Shown here: positions 5,794-13,178 of the stretch, piece by piece
Numbering within the stretch: the stretch's first letter is position 1
Layout: each line of letters starts with the position of its first letter
Assembly (NCBI GenBank): GCA_002373855.1
Contig: DFKO01000163.1
Span: 1-15,866, forward strand
Reading direction: 5' to 3'
DNA length: 15,866 bases
DNA from: Lachnospiraceae bacterium UBA3643
GTDB lineage: Bacteria; Bacillota; Clostridia; Lachnospirales; Lachnospiraceae
Notes under the pieces: generated by a model
Told to the model about the DNA's origin: nothing
Databases searched by the model: none
The model's input: the letters and a program-made list of their open reading frames with translations, nothing else
Translations under genes and position numbers: made by a program

Positions 5794-7593
5794 TTACAGT
5801 GGCTTTGTCTTATTTTTGAGCCACGCTTTTTCCGCTTCATTCAAAAACGGAGATATCTTATCAAATACAAGTTCCTGATAGCGGTTATAATTATCGATAT
5901 CCTCGTCTGACATATATTTCTTATCCATACATTTTGAATCAAGCGGCGCAAGTGTCAGAGGCTCAAAACATAAAAATCTGCCATCCTCAGTCTTAAAAGC
6001 ATCTTTACAGAGCAGAATATTTTCTATCCTTATACCATAGCTGCCCTCTCTATATACACCGGGCTCATCCGAAATTGTATTTCCCGGCTTTAAAGGTTCC
6101 TCTATGCCACCGGCTCTCTTTTGCCAGCTGATATTTACAGGTCCCTCGTGTACATTTAATACATGACCAACACCATGACCTGTACCGCATTTATAATCCA
6201 TGCCATATCGCCAGAGTACGCTTCGGGCCATAATATCAAGATTTCTGCCGGTGCATCCGTCCATAAATACAGTATTCTGAAGCCTTAACATTGCACATGC
6301 GGAAAGTGTATAATCCTTTTTCATCTCATCAGAAGGCTCTCCCGTACAAACAGTTCTCGTGACATCCGTTGTACCTTTCATATACTGGCCACCGGAATCA
6401 ACCAGATAAAAACTGTCCTTATCTATTAATACAGGATTATCATCCGAAGGTTCATAATGCATCATGGCACCGTTTGGACCATATGCCGATATTGTCGGGA
6501 AAGACAGTTCAATAAAGCCCTCTATATCAGCTCTCATTCTGTCGATCACCCGGGCTCCGTCCATCTCTGTTATGCCCTTTCCGGCATTATCAATGATATA
6601 TTTAATATATCTGGTTACAACTACACTGTCCTTAAGGTATGCTTCTTTCAGATTTTTAATCTCAGTTTCGTTTTTAACGGCTTTAAATATCTCTGTTGGC
6701 AAAAGTCCGTATATGGGTCCTGCCGTTTTGCTTATCAGTTCATAAAATACTGCGGACAGTTTTCTCTTATCACATAATATTACGGATGATTTATACGATT
6801 CCGTGTATGATTTTATATAATCGTATGCATTTTCATAAGGCATGACGGTTATATCATTATTTTTAAGATACTCCTTAACATCTCCCGAAACAGACTGTTC
6901 CTTTGCAAAAAATATGCATTTATCAGCTGTCAGGAAAGTATATCCGTATATAACAGGATTGCATTCTATATCATTTCCGCGGATATTATAAAGCCACATC
7001 TGATCATCAAGGCATCCGATAAACAGAGCATCGGCATTCCTGCATGACAGATATTCCCTGACTCTCTTAATCTTTTCTTTAACCAATTCCCCTGTATATT
7101 CTTCGGATAAGATAAAAGCAGCTGACGCACTGTCCCCGGGTCTGTCTGTCCACAACTTATCTTCCGGTTTAAAGCATGTATTTATGCTGCATCCCTTTTC
7201 ATCTGCCACTTTTCTGATATCATCATAAAATAAAGCATCTGTCAGAAATCCGTTCAGGCCGATGGTCTCCCCGGTTTTAAGATTGTCAGATAAATATTTT
7301 TTAATAGTCGGCACACCCGGCTGTCCTGCTTTAACTACTTCTACTATAGTCGGGAGCTGGCCGGCTGCCTGTACATAATATCTACCGTCTGTCCAGAGAC
7401 CTGCATAATCTTTACTGATTACAAGCGTACCGTTAGAACCGGTAAATCCGGTCAGGAACTGTCTTATCTTAAAATGTTCATTTACATACTCGCTGCAGTG
7501 GGGATCTCCGGAACCACATATATAATAATCAACCCCCGAATCTTTCATAAGATTACGGAGGTCTTTTATAATAACATCTTTATTTGTTTCCAT
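5794..7593 (-). CDS. Xaa-Pro aminopeptidase (three-domain M24B, aminopeptidase P family)
   Basis: The 599-residue protein has the size and order of long eukaryotic-like aminopeptidase P: two N-terminal creatinase-like domains (FLTGFTGSNGTLVIS at about 46-60, WTDGRYYVQA at 67-76, MWLYNIRGNDI at 199-209) and a C-terminal pita-bread catalytic domain. The five metal ligands are visible: Asp399 (LVDSGG), Asp410 (TTDVTRT), His473 (GTGHGVGH), Glu510 (SDEPG) and Glu524 (RIENI), along with His379 (MMHYEP) and His482 (VHEGP) of the active site. It removes the N-terminal residue from peptides with proline at position 2, usually with manganese, in the cytosol. No signal peptide is seen. The ATG follows an AAAGG site that lies inside the end of the preceding response-regulator gene, only 2 bases away, so translation is likely coupled. 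Confidence 0.93.
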   Translation of the reverse strand: METNKDVIIKDLRNLMKDSGVDYYICGSGDPHCSEYVNEHFKIRQFLTGFTGSNGTLVISKDYAGLWTDGRYYVQAAGQLPTIVEVVKAGQPGVPTIKKYLSDNLKTGETIGLNGFLTDALFYDDIRKVADEKGCSINTCFKPEDKLWTDRPGDSASAAFILSEEYTGELVKEKIKRVREYLSCRNADALFIGCLDDQMWLYNIRGNDIECNPVIYGYTFLTADKCIFFAKEQSVSGDVKEYLKNNDITVMPYENAYDYIKSYTESYKSSVILCDKRKLSAVFYELISKTAGPIYGLLPTEIFKAVKNETEIKNLKEAYLKDSVVVTRYIKYIIDNAGKGITEMDGARVIDRMRADIEGFIELSFPTISAYGPNGAMMHYEPSDDNPVLIDKDSFYLVDSGGQYMKGTTDVTRTVCTGEPSDEMKKDYTLSACAMLRLQNTVFMDGCTGRNLDIMARSVLWRYGMDYKCGTGHGVGHVLNVHEGPVNISWQKRAGGIEEPLKPGNTISDEPGVYREGSYGIRIENILLCKDAFKTEDGRFLCFEPLTLAPLDSKCMDKKYMSDEDIDNYNRYQELVFDKISPFLNEAEKAWLKNKTKPL

Positions 7594-7595
7594 CT

Positions 7596-8471
7596 TTATA
7601 CCTTTCTGAAGATATGATAATCCATGCCTTCCGTCAGGAGTGCATGATAAAGGGCCTTGTCACATCTTGTATAAATATCTTCAAGAGCATCATCCGGTCT
7701 GATATATTCAATACCCATTACAGGTGAAAACTTAATCTTGATATCTTTCTCGCAGACAACTTCCTTTCTGAGCTTTTTTATGATACCGTCTGCAAATTCT
7801 TTTATCTCAGAATCCCCCATTGGCCGAAGGACACTGATAAGCACCAGATTGTCTTTGATCTCGGATGCCAAAATATCCGGATCATCTTCATAAGCTATAT
7901 TCTCATAAACAAATTTCATATATGAAGCAAGATTTCTCGTACCTGCCTTTGACCTGACTGATTCAAGATCCGGTACGGACATTAAGATAAGCACACCGTT
8001 TTTTTCTTTTTCGATATACTCCATGGTCTTTTTTGTCACATAATTCTGGGTATACAGACCTGTATCAGAATCCCTGTCGGTATTTTTAAAGAGACCTCTG
8101 CGCATATCGTCCATCATGAGGACCTGTTCTATACGCCCCAGCATTGCCTGTTCATCAAAAGGCTTTGTGATAAAATCAAGAGCTCCGAGTGAGAGTCCTT
8201 TTATCTCGCTCTCTTTTTTTCTGTCTGCTGTCAGGAAAATAATCGGGATATTTGAAGTCCTTGGATTTAACTTTATCTCTTCCATGGTCTCATATCCGTC
8301 CATTTCAGGCATCAGAATATCAAGAAGAATCAGATCGGGTATATTTTTCTTCAGATAATTAAGAGCCTGTCTGCCGCTCTTTGCCATGGAAACTTCATAA
8401 AAAGGCTGCAAAACATTTGCAGCCATTCTTAAGTTAGTAGTATTATCGTCAACAATCAGAATGTGTTTCAT
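7596..8471 (-). CDS. Response regulator with degenerate GGDEF-like output domain
   Basis: Residues 1-118 form an intact receiver: Asp8-Asp9, phospho-acceptor Asp51 (LILLDILMP), Thr81 and Lys103 (ITKPFD). After a short linker, residues about 134-288 follow the plan of a GGDEF domain: DSDTGLYTQNYV matches the usual D-x-LTGL-x-N start, VLILMSVPDLESV the D-x-D-x-FK strand, and DKALYHAL near the C-terminus the AD-x-ALY-x-AK helix. The GGDEF signature itself is replaced (SEIKDN around 203-208) and the metal-binding Asp residues are not kept, so diguanylate cyclase activity is very unlikely. It may bind nucleotide or act as a protein-interaction domain. It lies 41 bases after thrC and 2 bases before the peptidase gene, with a strong AAAAGGGG ribosome site. 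The partner kinase is not in the window. Confidence 0.8.
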   Translation of the reverse strand: MKHILIVDDNTTNLRMAANVLQPFYEVSMAKSGRQALNYLKKNIPDLILLDILMPEMDGYETMEEIKLNPRTSNIPIIFLTADRKKESEIKGLSLGALDFITKPFDEQAMLGRIEQVLMMDDMRRGLFKNTDRDSDTGLYTQNYVTKKTMEYIEKEKNGVLILMSVPDLESVRSKAGTRNLASYMKFVYENIAYEDDPDILASEIKDNLVLISVLRPMGDSEIKEFADGIIKKLRKEVVCEKDIKIKFSPVMGIEYIRPDDALEDIYTRCDKALYHALLTEGMDYHIFRKV

Positions 8472-8512
8472 ATATTAACCCCTTTTAATCAGACCGAACA
8501 AAATCTGCTGTA

Positions 8513-10000
8513 TCAGATGCCGAGAAAAGCCTTAACCCTGCTCTTCATCTCTTCCTTGTCACACACATCTGTATGGAGTACAGGTGCAGTCCTGATATCC
8601 TCTACGGCACCGGGTACATCAACGCCGGATACTTTTGCAAGCTCGTCAATAAGCTCAAAGTCATTTAAACCATCATATTTTTTATCAATAGCTGTCATGA
8701 CACTGTGCATAAATTTATAAGGACTTGCTGTGGAAGCTATGACAGCAGGCGTATTGTCACCTGTTTTTGCTTTGTAATCATCATAAACATAAGCCGCAAC
8801 CGATGTATGAGTATCAATCACATATCCCGTCTTGTCATAAAGATCTTTAATCTTTGAAGCGCACTGCTGCTCCGTAGCATATCCGCCCACAAAATCAGCG
8901 AGCTTCTCTTTCATGTCATCAGTAATGGTATAAACACCTGTAGACTTAAGCGACTCCATGAATCCTGCATTTTTCTTATCATCACAGCCTGCAATCGTAT
9001 AGATGAGTCTCTCAAGATTTGAAGAGATCAGTATATCCATGGAAGGTGATGAAGTTAATATAAATTCACGGTTTCTGTCATATTTACCTGTCTCAAAGAA
9101 ATCGTAGAGAACCTTATTTTCATTTGAAGCACAGATAAGCTTATTAATAGGGAGTCCCATCGTCTTTGCATAATATGCAGCAAGTATATTACCGAAATTA
9201 CCTGTAGGAACTACAACATTGATCTTGTCTCCCTCGGATATCTTTCCATTCTTTAATAGATTGCCGTATGCGTATACATAGTACACGATCTGGGGCACAA
9301 GACGACCTATATTAATAGAGTTAGCAGAAGAAAATACATATCCTTTCTCCTTAAGCTCTGCTTTAAGCTCATCGTCGTTAAACATCATCTTGACGCCTGT
9401 CTGGGCATCATCAAAGTTTCCTGTGATACCGATGACTTTAACATTATCACCCTTTTGAGTAACCATCTGCTTTTCCTGGATGGCTGATACACCATTCTTG
9501 GGATAAAATACGACAATACCTGTACCCGGTACATCTGCAAATCCGGCAAGAGCTGCCTTACCGGTATCTCCACTTGTGGCAGTGAGGATAATAATCTTTT
9601 CTTTTACATTGTTCTTTTTGGCAGCAGTAGTCATAAGGAAAGGCAGGATAGATAAAGCCATATCCTTAAATGCGATAGTCTTGCCATGAAACAGTTCGAG
9701 GTAGTATGCTCCGTCAGCATAAACAAGGGGAGCTATCTCCTCTGTATCAAACTTTGAATCATACGCACCGTTTATACAGTATTTAAGCTCTTCTTCTGTA
9801 AAATCAGTGAGGAGCAGCTTCATAACATTATATGCTGTAGCCTTATAGTCCATATCCTTTAAAGAGGACAGAGAGAAATCAAATGCGGGTACATTATCGG
9901 GTACAAAGAGACCGCCGTCATCTGCAAGGCCTTTAAGAATTGCTTCTGAGGCTTTAATCTTTCTGGATTTATCCCTTGTACTGCTGTATAAAACTTCCAT
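8513..10000 (-). CDS. thrC: Threonine synthase
   Basis: The 495-residue protein converts O-phosphohomoserine to threonine with pyridoxal phosphate. Family marks include the N-terminal YSSTRDKSRKIKASEAILKG and DDGGLFVPD, FHGKTIAFKDMALSILPF with the PLP-binding Lys112, the phosphate-binding TSGDTGKAAL at about 142-151, and the conserved VVPTGNFGNILAAYYAK. The length is that of the long bacterial/yeast-type enzyme. The ATG at 10000 is chosen over one at 10039 because the upstream ATG overlaps the -10 box of the promoter at 10038-10067 and so would not be in the transcript; GGAG lies 10 bases before the chosen start. Neighbouring genes are not threonine-pathway genes. The response regulator and peptidase genes follow closely and may be cotranscribed. 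Confidence 0.95.
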   Translation of the reverse strand: MEVLYSSTRDKSRKIKASEAILKGLADDGGLFVPDNVPAFDFSLSSLKDMDYKATAYNVMKLLLTDFTEEELKYCINGAYDSKFDTEEIAPLVYADGAYYLELFHGKTIAFKDMALSILPFLMTTAAKKNNVKEKIIILTATSGDTGKAALAGFADVPGTGIVVFYPKNGVSAIQEKQMVTQKGDNVKVIGITGNFDDAQTGVKMMFNDDELKAELKEKGYVFSSANSINIGRLVPQIVYYVYAYGNLLKNGKISEGDKINVVVPTGNFGNILAAYYAKTMGLPINKLICASNENKVLYDFFETGKYDRNREFILTSSPSMDILISSNLERLIYTIAGCDDKKNAGFMESLKSTGVYTITDDMKEKLADFVGGYATEQQCASKIKDLYDKTGYVIDTHTSVAAYVYDDYKAKTGDNTPAVIASTASPYKFMHSVMTAIDKKYDGLNDFELIDELAKVSGVDVPGAVEDIRTAPVLHTDVCDKEEMKSRVKAFLGI

Positions 10001-10037
10001 CTCAAAAAAACTCCATTCTTTTTCATAATTTGCATCC

Positions 10038-10067
10038 ATTATACAATAAAAATCATTCTGTTTTCAA
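10038..10067 (-). promoter_or_regulatory. thrC promoter
   Basis: On the minus strand TTGAAA at 10067-10062, an 18-base spacer, and a perfect TATAAT at 10043-10038. The start should be near 10031, giving a leader of about 30 bases, too short for a T-box or other large leader element. The -35 lies 12 bases from the big hairpin at 10080-10151. Confidence 0.75.
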
Positions 10068-10079
10068 TATGTCGTAACT

Positions 10080-10151
10080 CCGGGGAAATATACCCAAGGA
10101 CGCTAAGACCACGCTCCGCGGCGGGGTGCGTCCTTGGGTATATTTCCCCGG
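10080..10151. repeat. Large hairpin with perfect 24-bp inverted arms
   Basis: Bases 10080-10103 and 10128-10151 are perfect inverted copies of each other (24 of 24). They run from CCGGGGAAATATACCC at the base to AAGGACGC near the top. Inside, ACCACGC (10108-10114) pairs with GCGGGGT (10121-10127) with one mismatch around the six-base loop TCCGCG, leaving TAAG (10104-10107) as a one-sided bulge. There is no adjacent run of T, so it is not a standard Rho-independent terminator. It lies just upstream of the thrC promoter and would not be in that transcript. It may be a copy of a dispersed palindromic repeat or a strong end structure for the upstream mRNA. Confidence 0.8.
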
Positions 10152-10193
10152 CTTTCCACACAGTGATTTATTAATCCGACATTCACTTTCGCT

Positions 10194-10260
10194 GACAAAA
10201 TAATATCCCCTCCGGTGCATTGCGCTTGTGCTCAGCACCGGAGGGGATATTGTTTTTGTC
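10194..10260. terminator. Large hairpin, probable (bidirectional) terminator after the SHOCT-repeat gene
   Basis: Bases 10202-10218 (AATATCCCCTCCGGTGC) pair perfectly with 10235-10251; GACAAAA at 10194-10200 and TTTTGTC at 10254-10260 extend the stem with a small internal offset. The loop is 16 bases. On the minus strand the GC-rich stem is followed by ATATTATTTTGTC, and on the plus strand by ATATTGTTTTTGTC, so it could stop transcription both ways. It begins 18 bases past the stop of the SHOCT-repeat gene. Its arms share a plan with the hairpin at 10080-10151: an AT-rich AATAT block, then a C-run, then a GC end. Confidence 0.65.
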
Positions 10261-10277
10261 TCGTAAACTAAATAATC

Positions 10278-11927
10278 TTATAAATCACTCATCAACTTAT
10301 TCTTGTATCCAGAGTACTCTTCATCAGAAATGATTTGGGCCTCATTAAGCTTCATGAGCATATTAACCTTGGCCTGGAACTCATCCATATCTGCATAGGG
10401 AGCAAATACTTCCTTGATAAGCTCTGCTTTTTTAGCTTCATAATCCTCACTGGTAATGAGTCCTGTTGTCTTGGCAACCATATAGAGTTTTGTACGAAGG
10501 ATATAATCTGTAATATTGTTAACATCCTTGAGCACTTCCACTTTCTTGCCATGGAAATCCATCTCTGTGAGCCATCCCTTTTCTTTCATCTTCATGATGC
10601 GCTCAGACTTATTCTTAAATGATGCTTCATCTGAGAAAGGCATAGCCATTACTTCATTGATGAGCTTGTTCTGCTTCTCTTTATACTCAAGATCTGATAC
10701 TATGCCGGCTTTAACCATTGCGGGCCACTTGGCAAGTTTCATATCGATGGCATCAACAGAATCCGTAGCCTTGGGATCAAGGATAGCCTTAAGTTCTCTT
10801 ATATCAGACTCAACCTCTTTTCCGGGTATCATCTCTGCATCACGAAGGATAGGCAGTTTCTGGAGTTTTAAGCAGAATACATCATTTGAATCCATGGGAT
10901 TGTACTTAACGGAATCAATGATCTTTGCTTTCTTTGCAGCAAACTCTTCTTCTGTAATAAGCTCACTCATAAGTATTACAGGAAGTTTTGTCATATTATC
11001 CGCAAATACCGTGAGGTCCTTAACAGATGTATCAAAGCACTCATCAACAATCTGGTTCTTGTTTGCTTCAAACTCTACATCAGAAAGCATACCTGATTTC
11101 TTAAGTACAAATATCTTCTGAATCTTGTCATAGAACGTTCCAAGCCCCTTCTCATCGCAGAGGAGTTTAAGTTTTTTCTCTTTATACTCGTCATCAGTGC
11201 ACATTCCCGATTCATGAAGGATATCGAGTTTCTTAAGTTTTTTCTCATATGACTCAGCATCCTTGGGCTTTTCTGCTTTTGCTGGAGCAGCAGGCGCTGC
11301 AGGAGCAGGTGCAGGTGCCGGGTTAAACTGAGGTGTGAGCTGAGGCTCAGGCTGAGCAGGTGCAACAGGAGCCGCCGGTGCAGGTACCGGAGCAGGTGCG
11401 GGTGCTGCGGGAGCCGGTGCAGGTGCTGGAGCAGGTGCTGCAGGAGCAGGTGCAGGCGCAGGTGCAGGAGCAGGTGCCGGTGCAGGTTTCGCTACAGGAG
11501 TCGGTGCAGGTGCGGGCTTAGGAGCTTCCTTCCTGGCAGGTGCAGATTCTTTCTTCTCTTCCTTGCCGGCTCCGGCCTCACTTGCGATTCTCTTAAGAGT
11601 ATCAATTGCTCTGTCAATATCTTTAATACCGGGCAGAATTGTCTGGGTCTTCTTTGCTCCGTAGAGTGTCTGAAGCTTTGTGATAAGCACGAGAGCTTCT
11701 GTTCCCTGGAATTCACCCTTCTTTACGTCACGAATGTCATTTGCGGGATAATCAAAAGTAGAAATATACTCATTCTTACCCTCTTCATTACAGATATAAC
11801 CCTTACCTGTAATCTTTACACCATCAGCAGGATTGGGATCGTTAATCTGCAGATAAAGCTTCTCCTGGCTCTTTGCAGAGAAAAGCGACTTCAAACTGCT
11901 TCCCCAGTTACACTGAAATACTTCCAT
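10278..11927 (-). CDS. PH-like domain, Pro/Ala linker and eight tandem SHOCT-like repeats
   Basis: The 549-residue protein has three parts. Residues 1-115 are a small mixed fold ending in a helix (DIDRAIDTLKRIA), which resembles bacterial PH-like domains. Residues about 126-217 are a charged then Pro-Ala-rich linker (PAPAPAPA type). Residues 227-549 are about eight repeats of 37-43 residues, each with a hydrophobic helix, a turn such as SGMLSDVEF or TGLITSEDY, and a second helix rich in Lys (KKAELIKEV). This is the pattern of the SHOCT domain, which normally occurs once or twice at a C-terminus. Repeat starts are near 227, 265, 305, 348, 391, 434, 475 and 513. No signal peptide or membrane segment is seen, so it is probably cytosolic. 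A GGAGG site lies 9 bases before the ATG. The function is unknown; a scaffold or oligomerising role is a guess. Confidence 0.75.
   Translation of the reverse strand: MEVFQCNWGSSLKSLFSAKSQEKLYLQINDPNPADGVKITGKGYICNEEGKNEYISTFDYPANDIRDVKKGEFQGTEALVLITKLQTLYGAKKTQTILPGIKDIDRAIDTLKRIASEAGAGKEEKKESAPARKEAPKPAPAPTPVAKPAPAPAPAPAPAPAPAAPAPAPAPAPAAPAPAPVPAPAAPVAPAQPEPQLTPQFNPAPAPAPAAPAAPAKAEKPKDAESYEKKLKKLDILHESGMCTDDEYKEKKLKLLCDEKGLGTFYDKIQKIFVLKKSGMLSDVEFEANKNQIVDECFDTSVKDLTVFADNMTKLPVILMSELITEEEFAAKKAKIIDSVKYNPMDSNDVFCLKLQKLPILRDAEMIPGKEVESDIRELKAILDPKATDSVDAIDMKLAKWPAMVKAGIVSDLEYKEKQNKLINEVMAMPFSDEASFKNKSERIMKMKEKGWLTEMDFHGKKVEVLKDVNNITDYILRTKLYMVAKTTGLITSEDYEAKKAELIKEVFAPYADMDEFQAKVNMLMKLNEAQIISDEEYSGYKNKLMSDL
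11280..11530. repeat. Low-complexity DNA encoding the Pro/Ala linker
   Basis: This stretch is built from degenerate hexamers such as GGTGCA, GGAGCA and GGTGCC in phase with the reading frame, giving alternating Pro-Ala codons on the minus strand. Such tracts can change length by slippage in multiples of six without breaking the frame. Confidence 0.75.
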
Positions 11928-11955
11928 TCTCGGATACCTCCAAACTTTTCATAAG

Positions 11956-11961
11956 ATTATA
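11956..11961 (-). promoter_or_regulatory. Probable -10 element of the SHOCT-repeat gene
   Basis: TATAAT at 11961-11956 on the minus strand, about 30 bases before the ATG. The matching -35 is unclear: TGACCT at a 17-base spacing is poor and TTGTGA would need 20 bases. A promoter is expected here because a strong terminator closes the operon just upstream. Confidence 0.45.
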
Positions 11962-12028
11962 TTCAGCCTTAAAAATACAGGTCACAATAACCCCCTTCTC
12001 TTTTAAGACACAATAAAATAATATCAAT

Positions 12029-12069
12029 AAAAAAAGGCCATTTCAAACAATTTTTTGTTCAAAATAGCC
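12029..12069 (-). terminator. Rho-independent terminator of the hisI-rSAM-DUF2344-RNase operon
   Basis: On the minus strand GGCTATTTTGAACAA (12069-12055) pairs with TTGTTTGAAATGGCC (12050-12036), 15 pairs of which three are G-U, around a short A-rich loop. The stem is followed at once by seven T residues (12035-12029). This is a textbook arrangement about 60 bases past the RNase gene stop. The rest of the 204-base gap (11928-12131) holds only the next gene's promoter and ribosome site. Confidence 0.85.
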
Positions 12070-12131
12070 AAAACCGAAAATCGCGTATTATTATCCAAAA
12101 ATCCTCAAAATACAAATATGATTTTTTCATT

Positions 12132-13178
12132 TCAGAGCAATATTGTTTTACCCAATCTCTTTAACTGCTCATTTATATCGGGACGTAATTTCTGCCTTGT
12201 AATCTCATAAAGGCCTAATTTTGTTACATCTGCAAGCCTTCCGGGTGGATTTAAACGGCCAAGTTTCTCCGAAAAGGTATTTATCAACATAGTCTTATCT
12301 TTTTCATTGTTTATTTTTAACATATCCACGACAATTATACCCGACAGATTTCTGGCTTCTATCTGATATACTATCTCATCAATTGCCTCCAAAGATGTAA
12401 CTATAAAACCGGCTTCCCTGTTTTTTTCCTGTAATTTACCGCTGTTGACATCTATGACATACATGGCCCTTGTCCTGTCTATAAACAGATAACCTCCGCT
12501 TTTCAGCCATACCTTATCATCTGTTATCCTTTCAACCTTTGATTTAAGGCCGTAAATAACGTCAAGTGAGACTTTAGACTCTTTATGCTCTTTTATTTCC
12601 ACAGAATAATCGTTAAGAACTGACTTTGCCATCCTGAATGAATAATCACAGTCACATACAACTTTGATACCCGTATCATCTTTTGATACTCCAATATCGG
12701 AAAATATCTTTCTTAAGCAGCAGTCTGCCTGTTTATAGAGAGACGGCGTTTTATAAATAAGGCCCGGATTGTAAAAATCGCATGCATTTTCTTTTAATGG
12801 CTCGCATAGGGGAACCTTATTACCGCTGCCTTCTTTTTTGACCGATACAAACAGTTCATCTCCCTGCTTTAATACGCCGTCATATTTTCTGTTAAGGAGA
12901 AATATGCCTTCGGGATTCATGTTGTCGATATATCCCTGAACTCCGTGCTTTAAAAATACAAAAGCACCTGATAATGATTTATTTATACCGGCAACCTTTG
13001 CAGCAAAAATATCACCGGGCTTAATATCATCAGGTGTCTCAACTTCCAGCCTCTTTATCCTGTCTTCATCGATCAGGATATATATAAATTTTTTATCCCT
13101 TGTCAGTATTATGAGACGTTTTTCATGGCCTTTCATTTCAGCCGAAACATCTATATCATCTGTCCTTGGTTTTATCAT
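12132..13178 (-). CDS. Short RNase E/G-family endoribonuclease lacking the zinc-link
   Basis: The 348-residue protein has an S1-like domain at about 53-115 (GDIFAAKVAGINKSLSGAFVFLKHGVQGYID) and the DNase I-like catalytic core of RNase E/G: YVIDVNSGK with Asp243 and Asn245, and IIVVDML with Asp285, matching Asp303, Asn305 and Asp346 of E. coli RNase E. The end, LGLYEITRQKLRPDINEQLKRLG, matches the point where the family core normally continues into the CPxCxGxG zinc-link used for dimer or tetramer formation. That motif and everything after it are missing. Typical RNase G is about 490 residues. The frame looks intact and ends naturally 60 bases before a terminator, so this is a short form, not a break. 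It should process or degrade RNA in the cytosol. Its start overlaps the DUF2344 stop (TGATG), with GGAG 8 bases before. Confidence 0.8.
   Translation of the reverse strand: MIKPRTDDIDVSAEMKGHEKRLIILTRDKKFIYILIDEDRIKRLEVETPDDIKPGDIFAAKVAGINKSLSGAFVFLKHGVQGYIDNMNPEGIFLLNRKYDGVLKQGDELFVSVKKEGSGNKVPLCEPLKENACDFYNPGLIYKTPSLYKQADCCLRKIFSDIGVSKDDTGIKVVCDCDYSFRMAKSVLNDYSVEIKEHKESKVSLDVIYGLKSKVERITDDKVWLKSGGYLFIDRTRAMYVIDVNSGKLQEKNREAGFIVTSLEAIDEIVYQIEARNLSGIIVVDMLKINNEKDKTMLINTFSEKLGRLNPPGRLADVTKLGLYEITRQKLRPDINEQLKRLGKTILL

Noticed and set aside
8472..8512. A terminator between thrC and the response-regulator gene.
   Set aside because: Only a five-pair stem (ATCTG/CAGAT) followed by four T is present, too weak; readthrough is more likely.
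10001..10039. A longer thrC start 13 codons upstream (ATG at 10039).
   Set aside because: That ATG overlaps the -10 box of the thrC promoter, and the 13 extra residues are not part of the family N-terminus.
10000..10160. A threonine T-box or other riboswitch in front of thrC.
   Set aside because: No T-box core sequence (AGGGTGG-ACCGCG type) or specifier stem was seen, and the predicted start near 10031 leaves only about 30 bases of leader; the large hairpin lies outside the transcript.
10053..10238. A 61-codon minus-strand open frame in the gap upstream of thrC.
   Set aside because: It runs through both large hairpins, has no convincing ribosome site, its composition is set by the inverted repeats, and no domain is recognisable.
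10516..11121. A 201-codon open frame on the plus strand.
   Set aside because: It is antisense to the SHOCT-like repeat region; the open frame follows from the codon bias of the real gene.
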